From Prinia subflava (taxonomy: Eukaryota > Chordata > Aves > Passeriformes > Cisticolidae), in assembly GCF_021018805.1 (NCBI RefSeq), contig NW_026961074.1:62001-126000 (forward strand): DNA of 64,000 bases. The letters run 5' to 3'. The notes beneath the pieces were generated by a model. That model worked only from the letters and a program-made list of their open reading frames with translations, searched no databases and was not told the DNA's origin. Positions within the stretch are counted from its first letter, which is position 1. Each line of letters opens with the position of its first letter. Position numbers and translations under genes: made by a program. Shown in pieces: positions 13,573 through 23,890 of the stretch.

Positions 13573-13586
13573 TTTTCCATGGGAAA
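13573..13586. other. Short dyad around CCATGG (NcoI site), once per monomer
   Basis: The core CCATGG is palindromic. The flanking T run and the following gaaa pair as its arms, giving about six matched pairs of seven on each side of the centre. The same position is intact in most monomers and broken in a few, for example cataag at 12043 and 14347, cactgg near 23570 and catagg near 2231 and 45848. A regular NcoI ladder of 192 bp is therefore expected. Protein binding or cruciform formation is inference only, and the arms are short. Confidence 0.55.
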
Positions 13587-13726
13587 CTAAACTCACCTGG
13601 CCATGTTCCTGGTGTCAGATTGTGGGAGACATTTGGCACTCCAAAAGCAGCCCGAGTTCCAAAATGTGGCATCTTGCATCTGGGAGAAATCTTGAATATC
13701 ACGGCATTTTTGCAGGCTGAAGCCGA

Positions 13727-13748
13727 GGTGGCCGGATGAGGGTGGTGG
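13727..13748 (+). other. G-rich segment with two-tetrad quadruplex potential, once per monomer
   Basis: Six GG or GGG runs separated by one to five bases lie in 22 bp (ggtgg, ccgg, gaggg, tggtgg). This could fold only as a weak two-layer G-quadruplex, and it repeats every 192 bp on the same strand. The tgatgaccg monomer variant removes two of the G runs. Folding is inferred from pattern and has not been shown. Confidence 0.35.
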
Positions 13749-14057
13749 ACACGAACGGTGGCCCTTTTCCATGGGAAACTAAACTCACCTGGCCATGTTC
13801 CTGGTGTCAGATTGTGGGAGACATTTGGCACTCCAAAAGCAGCCTGAGTTCCAAAATGTGGCATCTTGCATCTGGGAGAAATCTTGAATATCACGGCATT
13901 TTTGCAGGCTGAAGCCGAGGTGGCCGGATGAGGGTGGTGGACACGAACGGTGGCCCTTTTCCATGGGAAACTAAACTCACCTGGCCATGTTCCTGGTGTC
14001 AGATTGTGGGAGACATTTGGCACTCCAAAAGCAGCCTGAGTTCCAAAATGTGGCATC

Positions 14058-14480
14058 TTGCATGTGGGAGAAATCTTGAATATCACGGCATTTTTGCAGG
14101 CTGAAGCCGAGGTGTCCGGATGAGGGTGGTGGACACGAACGGTGGCCCTTTTCCATGGGAAACTAAACTCACCTGGCCATGTTCCTGGTGTCAGATTGTG
14201 GGAGACATTTAGCACTCCAAAAGCAGCTTGAGTTCCAAAATGTGGCATCTTACATCTGGGAGAAATCTTGAATGCCACGGCATTTTTGCAGGCCGAAGCC
14301 GAGGTGGCCGGATGAGGGTGGTGGACACGAACGGTGGCCCTTTTCCATAAGAAACTAAACTCACCTGGCCATGTTCCTGATGTCAGATTGGTGGAGACAT
14401 TTGGCACTCCAAAAGCAGCCTCAGTTCCAAAATGTGGCATCTTGCATCTGGGAGAAATCTTGAATATCACGGCAGTTTTG
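14058..14480 (+). repeat. Recurrent marker cassette, copy 2
   Basis: Same marker order as copy 1, with cttacatc at 14249, exactly 2304 bp (12 monomers) downstream. It shares the cataagaaac change with copy 1. A local rearrangement reads cagattggtggagac near 14385 in place of cagattgtgggagac. Confidence 0.85.
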
Positions 14481-15092
14481 CAGGCTGAAGCCGAGGTGGC
14501 CGGATGAGGGTGGTGGACACGAACGGTGGTGCTTTTCCATGGGAAACTAAACTCACCTGGCCATGTTCCTGGTGTCAGATTGTGGGAGACATTTGGCACT
14601 CCAAAAGCAGCCCGAGTTCCAAAATGTGGCATCTTGCATCTGGGAGAAATCTTGAATATCACGGCATTTTTGCAGGCTGAAGCCGAGGTGGCCGGATGAG
14701 GGTGGTGGACACGAACGGTGGCCCTTTTCCATGGGAAACTAACCTCACCTGGCCATGTTCCTGGTGTCAGATTGTGGGAGACATTTGGCACTCCAAAAGC
14801 AGCCCGAGTTCCAAAATGTGGCATCTTGCATCTGGGAGAAATCTTGAATATCACGGCATTTTTGCAGGCTGAAGCCGAGGTGGCCGGATGAGGGTGGTGG
14901 ACACGAACGGTGGCCCTTTTCCATGGGAAACTAAACTCACCTGGCCATGTTCCTGGTGTCAGATTGTGGGAGACATTTGGCACTCCAAAAGCAGCCCGAG
15001 TTCCAAAATGTGGCATCTTGCATCTGGGAGAAATCTTGAATATCACGGCATTTTTGCAGGCTGAAGCCGAGGTGGCCTGATGAGGGTGGTGG

Positions 15093-17780
15093 ACACGAAC
15101 GGTGGCCCTTTTCCATGGGAAACTAAACTCACCTGGCCATGTTCCTGGTGTCAGATTGTGGGAGACATTTGGCACTCCAAAAGCAGCCCGAGTTCCAAAA
15201 TGTGGCATCTTGCATCTGGGAGAAATCTTGAATATCATGGCATTTTTGCAGGCTGAAGCCGAGGTGGCCGGATGAGGGTGGTGGACACGAACGCTGGCCC
15301 TTTTCCATGGGAAACTAAACGCACCTGGCCATGTTCCTGGTGTCAGATTGTGGGAGACATTTGGCACTCCAAAAGCAGCCCGAGTTCCAAATTGTGGCAT
15401 CTTGCATCTGGGAGAAATCTTGAATATCACGGCATTTTTGCAGGCTGAAGCCCAGATGGCCGGATGAGGGTGGTGGACACGAACGGTGGCCCTTTTCCAT
15501 GGGAAACTAAACTCACCTGGCCATGTTCCTGGTGTCAGATTGTGGGAGACATTTGGCACTCCAAAAGCAGCCCGAGTTCCAAAATGTGGCATCTTGCATC
15601 TGGGAGAAATCTTGAATATCACGGCATTTTTGCAGGCTGAAGCCGAGGTGGCCTGATGACCGTGGTGGACACGAACGGTGGCCCTTTTCCATGGGAAACT
15701 AAACTCACCTGGCCATGTTCCTGGTGTCAGATTGTGGGAGACATTTGGCACTCCAAAAGCAGCCTGAGTTCCAAAATGTGGCATCTTGCATCTGGGAGAA
15801 ATCTTGAATATCACGGCATTTTTGCAGGCTGAAGCCGAGGTGTCCGGATGAGGGTGGTGGACACGAACGGTGGCCCTTTTCCATGGGAAACTAAACTCAC
15901 CTGGCCATGTTCCTGGTGTCAGATTGTGGGAGACATTTAGCACTCCAAAATCAGCCCGAGTTCCAAAATGTGGCATCTTGCATCTGGGAGAAATCTTGAA
16001 TGCCACGGCATTTTTGCAGGCCGAAGCCGAGGTGGCCGGATGAGGGTGGTGGACACGAATGGTGGCCCTTTTCCATGGGAAACTAAACTCACCTGGCCAT
16101 GTTCCTGGTGTCAGATTGTGGGAGACATTTGGCACTCCAAAAGCAGCCTGAGTTCCAAAATGTGGCATCTTGCATCTGGGAGAAATCTTGAATATCACGG
16201 CAGTTTTGCAGGCTGAAGCCGAGGTGGCCGGATGAGGGTGGTGGACACGAACGGTGGTGCTTTTCCATGGGAAACTTAAATCACCTGGCCATGTTCCTGG
16301 TGTCAGATTGTGGGAGACATTTGGCACTCCAAAAGCAGCCCGAGTTCCAAAATGTGGCATCTTGCATCTGGGAGAAATCTTGAATATCACGGCATTTTTG
16401 CAGGCTGAAGCCGAGGTGGCCTGATGACCGTGGTGGACACGAACGGTGGCCCTTTTCCATGGGAAACTAAACTCACCTGGCCATGTTCCTGGTGTCAGAT
16501 TGTGGGAGACATTTGGCACTCCAAAAGCAGCCCGAGTTCCAAAATGTGGCATCTTGCATCTGGGAGAAATCTTGAATATCATGGCATTTTTGCAGGCTGA
16601 AGCCGAGGTGGCCGGATGAGGGTGGTGGACACGAACGCTGGCCCTTTTCCATGGGAAACTAAACGCACCTGGCCATGTTCCTGGTGTCAGATTGTGGGAG
16701 ACATTTGGCACTCCAAAAGCAGCCCGAGTTCCAAATTGTGGCATCTTGCATCTGGGAGAAATCTTGAATATCACGGCATTTTTGCAGGCTGAAGCCCAGA
16801 TGGCCGGATGAGGGTGGTGGACACGAACGGTGGCCCTTTTCCATGGGAAACTAAACTCACCTGGCCATGTTCCTGGTGTCAGATTGTGGGAGACATTTGG
16901 CACTCCAAAAGCAGCCCGAGTTCCAAAATGTGGCATCTTGCATCTGGGAGAAATCTTGAATATCACGGCATTTTTGCAGGCTGAAGCCGAGGTGGCCTGA
17001 TGACCGTGGTGGACACGAACGGTGGCCCTTTTCCATGGGAAACTAAACTCACCTGGCCATGTTCCTGGTGTCAGATTGTGGGAGACATTTGGCACTCCAA
17101 AAGCAGCCTGAGTTCCAAAATGTGGCATCTTGCATCTGGGAGAAATCTTGAATATCACGGCATTTTTGCAGGCTGAAGCCGAGGTGTCCGGATGAGGGTG
17201 GTGGACACGAACGGTGGCCCTTTTCCATGGGAAACTAAACTCACCTGGCCATGTTCCTGGTGTCAGATTGTGGGAGACATTTAGCACTCCAAAATCAGCC
17301 CGAGTTCCAAAATGTGGCATCTTGCATCTGGGAGAAATCTTGAATGCCACGGCATTTTTGCAGGCCGAAGCCGAGGTGGCCGGATGAGGGTGGTGGACAC
17401 GAATGGTGGCCCTTTTCCATGGGAAACTAAACTCACCTGGCCATGTTCCTGGTGTCAGATTGTGGGAGACATTTGGCACTCCAAAAGCAGCCTGAGTTCC
17501 AAAATGTGGCATCTTGCATCTGGGAGAAATCTTGAATATCACGGCAGTTTTGCAGGCTGAAGCCGAGGTGGCCGGATGAGGGTGGTGGACACGAACGGTG
17601 GTGCTTTTCCATGGGAAACTTAAATCACCTGGCCATGTTCCTGGTGTCAGATTGTGGGAGACATTTGGCACTCCAAAAGCAGCCCGAGTTCCAAAATGTG
17701 GCATCTTGCATCTGGGAGAAATCTTGAATATCACGGCATTTTTGCAGGCTGAAGCCGAGGTGGCCTGATGACCGTGGTGG
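15093..17780 (+). repeat. Seven-monomer (1344-bp) tandem duplication
   Basis: The segment about 15093-16436 is followed directly by a copy at about 16437-17780. Every rare marker I compared repeats at exactly 1344 bp: tatcatggc (15233/16577), acgctggccc (15290/16634), aaacgcacc, aaattgtggc, gcccagatgg, gcctgatgaccg (15652/16996), tttagcac (15932/17276), acgaatggtgg (16056/17400) and aacttaaatc (16275/17619). I saw no difference inside the unit. Divergence starts at the edges: gatgaggg versus gatgaccg near 15082, and actaaactc versus attaaatgc near 17811. This indicates a recent unequal exchange of exactly seven monomers. Confidence 0.9.
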
Positions 17781-20013
17781 ACACGAACGGTGGCCCTTTT
17801 CCATGGGAAATTAAATGCACCTGGCCATGTTCCTGGTGTCAGATTGTGGGAGACATTTGGCACTCCAAAATCAGCCCGAGTTCCAAAATGTGGCATCTTG
17901 CATCTGGGAGAAATCTTGAATATCACGGCATTTTTGCAGGCTGAAGCCGAGGTGGCCGGATGAGGGTGGTGGACACGAACGGTGGTGCTTTTCCATGGGA
18001 AACTAAACTCACCTGGCCATGTTCCTGGTGTCAGATTGTGGGAGACATTTGGCACTCCAAAAGCAGCCTGAGTTCCAAAATGTGGCATCTTGCATCTGGG
18101 AGAAATCTTGAATGCCACGGCATTTTTGCAGGCTGAAGCCGAGGTGGCCGGATGAGGGTGGTGGACACGAACGGTGGCCCTTTTCCATGGGAAACTAAAC
18201 TCACCTGGCCATGTTCCTGGTGTCAGATTGTGGGAGACATTTGGCACTCCAAAAGCAGCCCGAGTTCCAAAATGTGGCATCTTGCATCTGGGAGAAATCT
18301 TGAATATCACGGCATTTTTGCAGGCTGAAGCCGAGGTGGCCGGATGAGGGTGGTGGACACGAACGGTGGCCCTTTTCCATGGGAAACTAAACTCACCTGG
18401 CCATGTTCCTGGTGTCAGATTGTGGGAGACATTTGGCACTCCAAAAGCAGCCCGAGTTCCAAAATGTGGCATCTTGCATCTGGGAGAAAATCTTGAATGC
18501 CACGGCATTTTTGCAGGCTGAAGCCGAGGTGGCCGGATGAGGGTGGTGGACACGAACGGTGGCCCTTTTCCATGGGAAACTAAACTCACCTGGCCATGTT
18601 CCTGGTGTCAGATTGTGGGAGACATTTGGCACTCCAAAAGCAGCCCGAGTTCCAAAATGTGGCATCTTGCATCTGGGAGAAATCTTGAATATCACGGCAT
18701 TTTTGCAGGCTGAAGCCGCGGTGGCCGGATGAGGGTGGTGGACACGAATGGTGGCCCTTTTCCATGGGAAACTAAACTCACCTGGCCATGTTCCTGGTGT
18801 CAGATTGTGGGAGACATTTGGCACTCCAAAAGCAGCCTGAGTTCCAAAATGTGGCATCTTGCATCTGGGAGAAATCTTGAATATAACAGCACTTTTGCAG
18901 GCCGAAGTCGAGGTGGCCGGATGAGGGTGGTGGACACGAACGGTGGCCCTTTTCCATGGGAAACTAAACTCACCTGGCCATGTTCCTGGTGTCAGATTGT
19001 GGGAGACATTTGGCACTCCAAAAGCAGCCCGAGTTCCAAAATGTGGCATCTTGCATCTGGGAGAAATCTTGAACGCCACGGCTTTTTTGCAGGCTGAAGC
19101 CGAGGTGGCCGGATGAGGGTGGTGGACACGAACGGTGGCCCTTTTCCATGGGAAACTAAACTCACCTGGCCATGTTCCTGGTGTCAGATTGTGGGAGACA
19201 TTTGGCACTCCAAAAGCAGCCCGAGTTCCAAAATGTGGCATCTTGCATCTGGGAGAAATCTTGAATATCACGGCATTTTTGCAGGCTGAAGCCGAGGTGG
19301 CCGGATGAGGGTGGTGGACACGAACGGTGGCCCTTTTCCATGGGAAACTAAACTCACCTGGCCATGTTCCTGGTGTCAGATTGTGGGAGACATTTGGCAC
19401 TCCAAAAGCAGCCCGAGTTCCAAAATGTGGCATCTTGCATCTGGGAGAAATCTTGAATATCACGGCATTTTTGCAGGCTGAAGCCGAGGTGGCCGGATGA
19501 GGGTGGTGGACACGAACGGTGGCCCTTTTCCATGGGAAACTAAACTCACCTGGCCATGTTCCTGGTGTCAGATTGTGGGAGACATTTGGCACTCCAAAAG
19601 CAGCCTGAGTTCCAAAATGTGGCATCTTGCATCTGGGAGAAATCTTGAATATCACGGCACTTTTGCAGGCCGAAGTCGAGGTGGCCGGATGAGGGTGGTG
19701 GACACGAACGGTGGCCCTTTTCCATGGGAAACTAAACTCACCTGGCCATGTTCCTGGTGTCAGATTGTGGGAGACATTTGGCACTCCAAAAGCAGCCTGA
19801 GTTCCAAAATGTGGCATCTTGCATCTGGGAGAAATCTTGAATATCACGGCATTTTTGCAGGCTGAAGCCGAGGTGGCCGGATGAGGGTGGTGGACACGAA
19901 CGGTGGCCCTTTTCCATGGGAAACTAAACTCACCTGGCCATGTTCCTGGTGTCAGATTGTGGGAGACATTTGGCACTCCAAAAGCAGCCCGAGTTCCAAA
20001 ATGTGGCATCTTG

Positions 20014-20435
20014 CATGTGGGAGAAATCTTGAATATCACGGCATTTTTGCAGGCTGAAGCCGAGGTGTCCGGATGAGGGTGGTGGACACGAACGGTGGCC
20101 CTTTTCCATGGGAAACTAAACTCACCTGGCCATGTTCCTGGTGTCAGATTGTGGGAGACATTTAGCACTCCAAAAGCAGCTTGAGTTCCAAAATGTGGCA
20201 TCTTACATCTGGGAGAAATCTTGAACGCCACGGCATTTTTGCAGGCCGAAGCCGAGGTGGCCGGATGAGGGTGGTGGACACGAACGGTGGCCCTTTTCCA
20301 TGGGAAACTAAACTCACCTGGCCATGTTCCTGATGTCAGATTGTGGGAGACATTTGGCACTCCAAAAGCAGCCTGAGTTCCAAAATGTGGCATCTTGCAT
20401 CTGGGAGAAATCTTGAATATCACGGCAGTTTTGCA
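20014..20435 (+). repeat. Recurrent marker cassette, copy 3
   Basis: Markers catgtggg, gtgtccgg, tttagcac, gcttgag, cttacatc (20202), cctgatgtcag and ggcagttttgc occur in the same order. It differs by gaacgccac instead of gaatgccac and by an intact CCATGG. It lies 31 monomers plus 1 bp from copy 2. Confidence 0.85.
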
Positions 20436-20799
20436 GGCTGAATCCGAGGTGGCCGGATGAGGGTGGTGGACACGAACGGTGGTGCTTTTCCATGGGAAAC
20501 TAAACTCACCTGGCCATGTTCCTGGTGTCAGATTGTGGGAGACATTTGGCACTCCAAAAGCAGCCCGAGTTCCAAAATGTGGCATCTTGCATCTGGGAGA
20601 AATCTTGAATATCACGGCATTTTTGCAGGCGGAAGCCGAGGTGGCCGGATGAGGGTGGTGGACACGAACGGTGGTGCTTTTCTATGGGAAACTAAACTCA
20701 CCTGGCCATGTTCCTGGTGTCAGATTGTGGGAGACATTTGGCACTCCAAAAGCAGCCCGAGTTCCAAAATGTGGCATCTTGCATCTGGGAGAAATCTTG

Positions 20800-21045
20800 A
20801 ATATCATGGCATTTTTGCAGGCTGAAGCCGAGGTGGCCGGATGAGGGTGGTGGACACGAACGCTGGCCCTTTTCCATGGGAAACTAAACGCACCTGGCCA
20901 TGTTCCTGGTGTCAGATTGTGGGAGACATTTGGCACTCCAAAAGCAGCCCGAGTTCCAAATTGTGGCATCTTGCATCTGGAGAAATCTTGAATATCACGG
21001 CATTTTTCCAGGCTGAAGCCCAGGTGGCCGGATGAGGGTGGTGGA
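20800..21045 (+). repeat. Third, partial relative of the seven-monomer unit
   Basis: The marker series tatcatggc, acgctggccc, aaacgcacc, aaattgtggc and gccca(g)gtgg reappears here, 29 monomers plus 2 bp after its first occurrence. This copy lacks one G in the run before gagaaatc (tctggagaaatc near 20976) and has catttttccagg near 21003. The neighbours differ from those of the 15-17 kb copies, so only one to two monomers are shared. Confidence 0.75.
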
Positions 21046-23467
21046 CACGAACGGTGGCCCTTTTCCATGGGAAACTAAACTCACCTGGCCATGTTCCTGG
21101 TGTCAGATTGTGGGAGACATTTGGCACTCCAAAAGCAGCCCGAGTTCCAAAATGTGGCATCTTGCATCTGGGAGAAATCTTGAATATCACGGCATTTTTG
21201 CAGGCTGAAGCCGAGGTGGCCTGATGACCGTGGTGGACACGAACGGTGGCCCTTTTCCATGGGAAACTAAATGCACCTGGCCATGTTCCTGGTGTCAGAT
21301 TGTGGGAGACATTTGGCACTCCAAAATCAGCCCGAGTTCCAAAATGTGGCATCTTGCATCTGGGAGAAATCTTGAATATCACGGCATTTTTGCAGGCTGA
21401 AGCCGAGGTGGCCGGATGAGGGTGGTGGACACGAACGGTGGCCCTTTTCCATGGGAAACTAAACTCACCTGGCCATGTTCCTGGTGTCAGATTGTGGGAG
21501 ACATTTGGCACTCCAAAAGCAGCCCGAGTTCCAAAATGTGGCATCTTGCATCTGGGAGAAATCTTGAATGCCACGGCATTTTTGCAGGCTGAAGCCGAGG
21601 TGGCCGGATGAGGGTGGTGGACACGAACGGTGGCCCTTTTCCATGGGAAACTAAACTCACCTGGCCATGTTCCTGGTGTCAGATTGTGGGAGACATTTGG
21701 CACTCCAAAAGCAGCCCGAGTTCCAAAATGTGGCATCTTGCATCTGGGAGAAATCTTGAATATCACGGCATTTTTGCAGGCTGAAGCCGAGGTGGCCGGA
21801 TGAGGGTGGTGGACACGAACGGTGGCCCTTTTCCATGGGAAACTAAACTCACCTGGCCATGTTCCTGGTGTCAGATTGTGGGAGACATTTGGCACTCCAA
21901 AAGCAGCCTGAGTTCCAAAATGTGGCATCTTGCATCTGGGAGAAATCTTGAATGCCACGGCATTTTTGCAGGCTGAAGCCGAGGTGGCCGGATGAGGGTG
22001 GTGGACACGAACGGTGGCCCTTTTCCATGGGAAACTAAACTCACCTGGCCATGTTCCTGGTGTCAGATTGTGGGAGACATTTGGCACTCCAAAAGCAGCC
22101 CGAGTTCCAAAATGTGGCATCTTGCATCTGGGAGAAATCTTGAATATCACGGCATTTTTGCAGGCTGAAGCCGCGGTGGCCGGATGAGGGTGGTGGACAC
22201 GAACGGTGGCCCTTTTCCATGGGAAACTAAACTCACCTGGCCATGTTCCTGGTGTCAGATTGTGGGAGACATTTGGCACTCCAAAAGCAGCCCGAGTTCC
22301 AAAATGTGGCATCTTGCATCTGGGAGAAATCTTGAATATAACAGCACTTTTGCAGGCCGAAGTCGAGGTGGCCGGATGAGGGTGGTGGACACGAACGGTG
22401 GCCCTTTTCCATGGGAAACTAAACTCACCTGGCCATGTTCCTGGTGTCAGATTGTGGGAGACATTTGGCACTCCAAAAGCAGCCCGAGTTCCAAAATGTG
22501 GCATCTTGCATCTGGGAGAAATCTTGAACGCCACGGCTTTTTTGCAGGCTGAAGCCGAGGTGGCCAGATGAGGGTGGTGGACACGAACGGTGGCCCTTTT
22601 CCATGGGAAACTAAACTCACCTGGCCATGTTCCTGGTGTCAGATTGTGGGAGACATTTGGCACTCCAAAAGCAGCCCGAGTTCCAAAATGTGGCATCTTG
22701 CATCTGGGAGAAATCTTGAATATCACGGCATTTTTGCAGGCTGAAGCCGAGGTGGCCGGATGAGGGTGGTGGACACGAACGGTGGCCCTTTTCCATGGGA
22801 AACTAAACTCACCTGGCCATGTTCCTGGTGTCAGATTGTGGGAGACATTTGGCACTCCAAAAGCAGCCCGAGTTCCAAAATGTGGCATCTTGCATCTGGG
22901 AGAAATCTTGAATATCACGGCATTTTTGCAGGCTGAAGCCGAGGTGGCCGGATGAGGGTGGTGGACACGAACGGTGGCCCTTTTCCATGGGAAACTAAAC
23001 TCACCTGGCCATGTTCCTGGTGTCAGATTGTGGGAGACATTTGGCACTCCAAAAGCAGCCTGAGTTCCAAAATGTGGCATCTTGCATCTGGGAGAAATCT
23101 TGAATATAACAGCACTTTTGCAGGCCGAAGTCGAGGTGGCCGGATGAGGGTGGTGGACACGAACGGTGGCCCTTTTCCATGGGAAACTAAACTCACTTGG
23201 CCATGTTCCTGGTGTCAGATTGTGGGAGACATTTGGCACTCCAAAAGCAGCCCGAGTTCCAAAATGTGGCATCTTGCATCTGGGAGAAATCTTGAATATC
23301 ACGGCATTTTTGCAGGCTGAAGCCGAGGTGGCCGGATGAGGGTGGTGGACACGAACGGTGGCCCTTTTCCATGGGAAACTAAACTCACCTGGCCATGTTC
23401 CTGGTGTCAGATTGTGGGAGACATTTGGCACTCCAAAAGCAGCCTGAGTTCCAAAATGTGGCATCTT

Positions 23468-23890
23468 GCATGTGGGAGAAATCTTGAATATCACGGCATT
23501 TTTGCAGGCTGAAGCCGAGGTGTCCGGATGAGGGTGGTGGACACGAACGGTGGCCCTTTTCACTGGGAAACTAAACTCACCTGGCCATGTTCCTGGTGTC
23601 AGATTGTGGGAGACATTTAGCACTCCAAAAGCAGCTTTAGTTCCAAAATGTGGCATCTTACATCTGGGAGAAATCTTGAATGCCACGGCATTTTTGCAGG
23701 CCGAAGCCGAGGTGGCCGGATGAGGGTGGTGGACACGAACGGTGGCCCTTTTCCATGGGAAACTAAACTCACCTGGCCATGTTCCTGATGTCAGATTGTA
23801 GGAGACATTTGGCACTCCAAAAGCAGCCTGAGTTCCAAAATGTGGCACCTTGCATCTGGGAGAAATCTTGAATATCACGGCAGTTTTGCA
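23468..23890 (+). repeat. Recurrent marker cassette, copy 4
   Basis: Marker order as in the other copies, with cttacatc at 23657. Private changes are ttttcactggg near 23570, gctttag for gcttgag, and gattgtagg near 23795. Confidence 0.85.

Larger units (their letters stand above)
13561..13752 (+). repeat. Representative consensus-type monomer (192 bp)
   Basis: This unit matches the most common base at every variable site I tracked. In order it holds: a near-dyad around CCATGG (unit positions 13-26), TGGCCA (38-43), tgtcagattgtgggagac (53-70), tttggcactcc (72-82), two runs of four A (83-86 and 101-104), the short direct repeat gcatct/gcatct (109-121), cttgaatatcacggc (131-145), a run of five T (147-151), ggctgaagcc (155-164), and a G-rich end (167-188). 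It has 100 G+C in 192 and 6 CpG. Common alternatives are cccgag/cctgag, gaatatcac/gaatgccac/gaacgccac, ggctga/ggccga, ggatgaggg/tgatgaccg, ggtggccc/ggtggtgc, catctggg/catgtggg and tttggcac/tttagcac. Confidence 0.95.
10786..18480 (+). repeat. Length-stable block of about 40 monomers
   Basis: The landmark phase stays at +20 bp from 10786 to about 18480, so I see no net length change over about 7.7 kb, while base substitutions are plentiful. A one-base A insertion (gagaaaatc) near 18487 ends the stretch. The absence of frame shifts is what lets an apparent 2,690-codon minus-strand frame run through 10517-18589. Confidence 0.85.

Noticed and set aside
13561..13752. CENP-B box in the monomer
   Set aside because: No TTCG or CGAA in the consensus has the required A or T and CGGG or CCCG at the right spacing; the CGAA in acacgaacgg lacks the partner bases.
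13561..13752. Chicken CNM or PO41-like 41-bp satellite as a building block
   Set aside because: The A and T runs and the ttttcc/gggaaa pair recall those families loosely, but I find no internal 41-bp periodicity in the 192-bp unit and cannot confirm homology without a search.
15093..17780. Assembly error as the only explanation for perfect duplications
   Set aside because: It cannot be excluded without reads, but monomer-scale unequal exchange of many other lengths in the window makes real duplication at least as likely, so it is kept as a finding with this caveat.
10517..18589. A 2,690-codon minus-strand ORF made of 64-residue repeats, as a giant repeat protein gene
   Set aside because: It is the satellite read in a frame that lacks stops; it starts and ends at arbitrary indels or point changes, most monomer variants change the amino acid, and there is no gene structure, unique N or C terminus or conserved domain.
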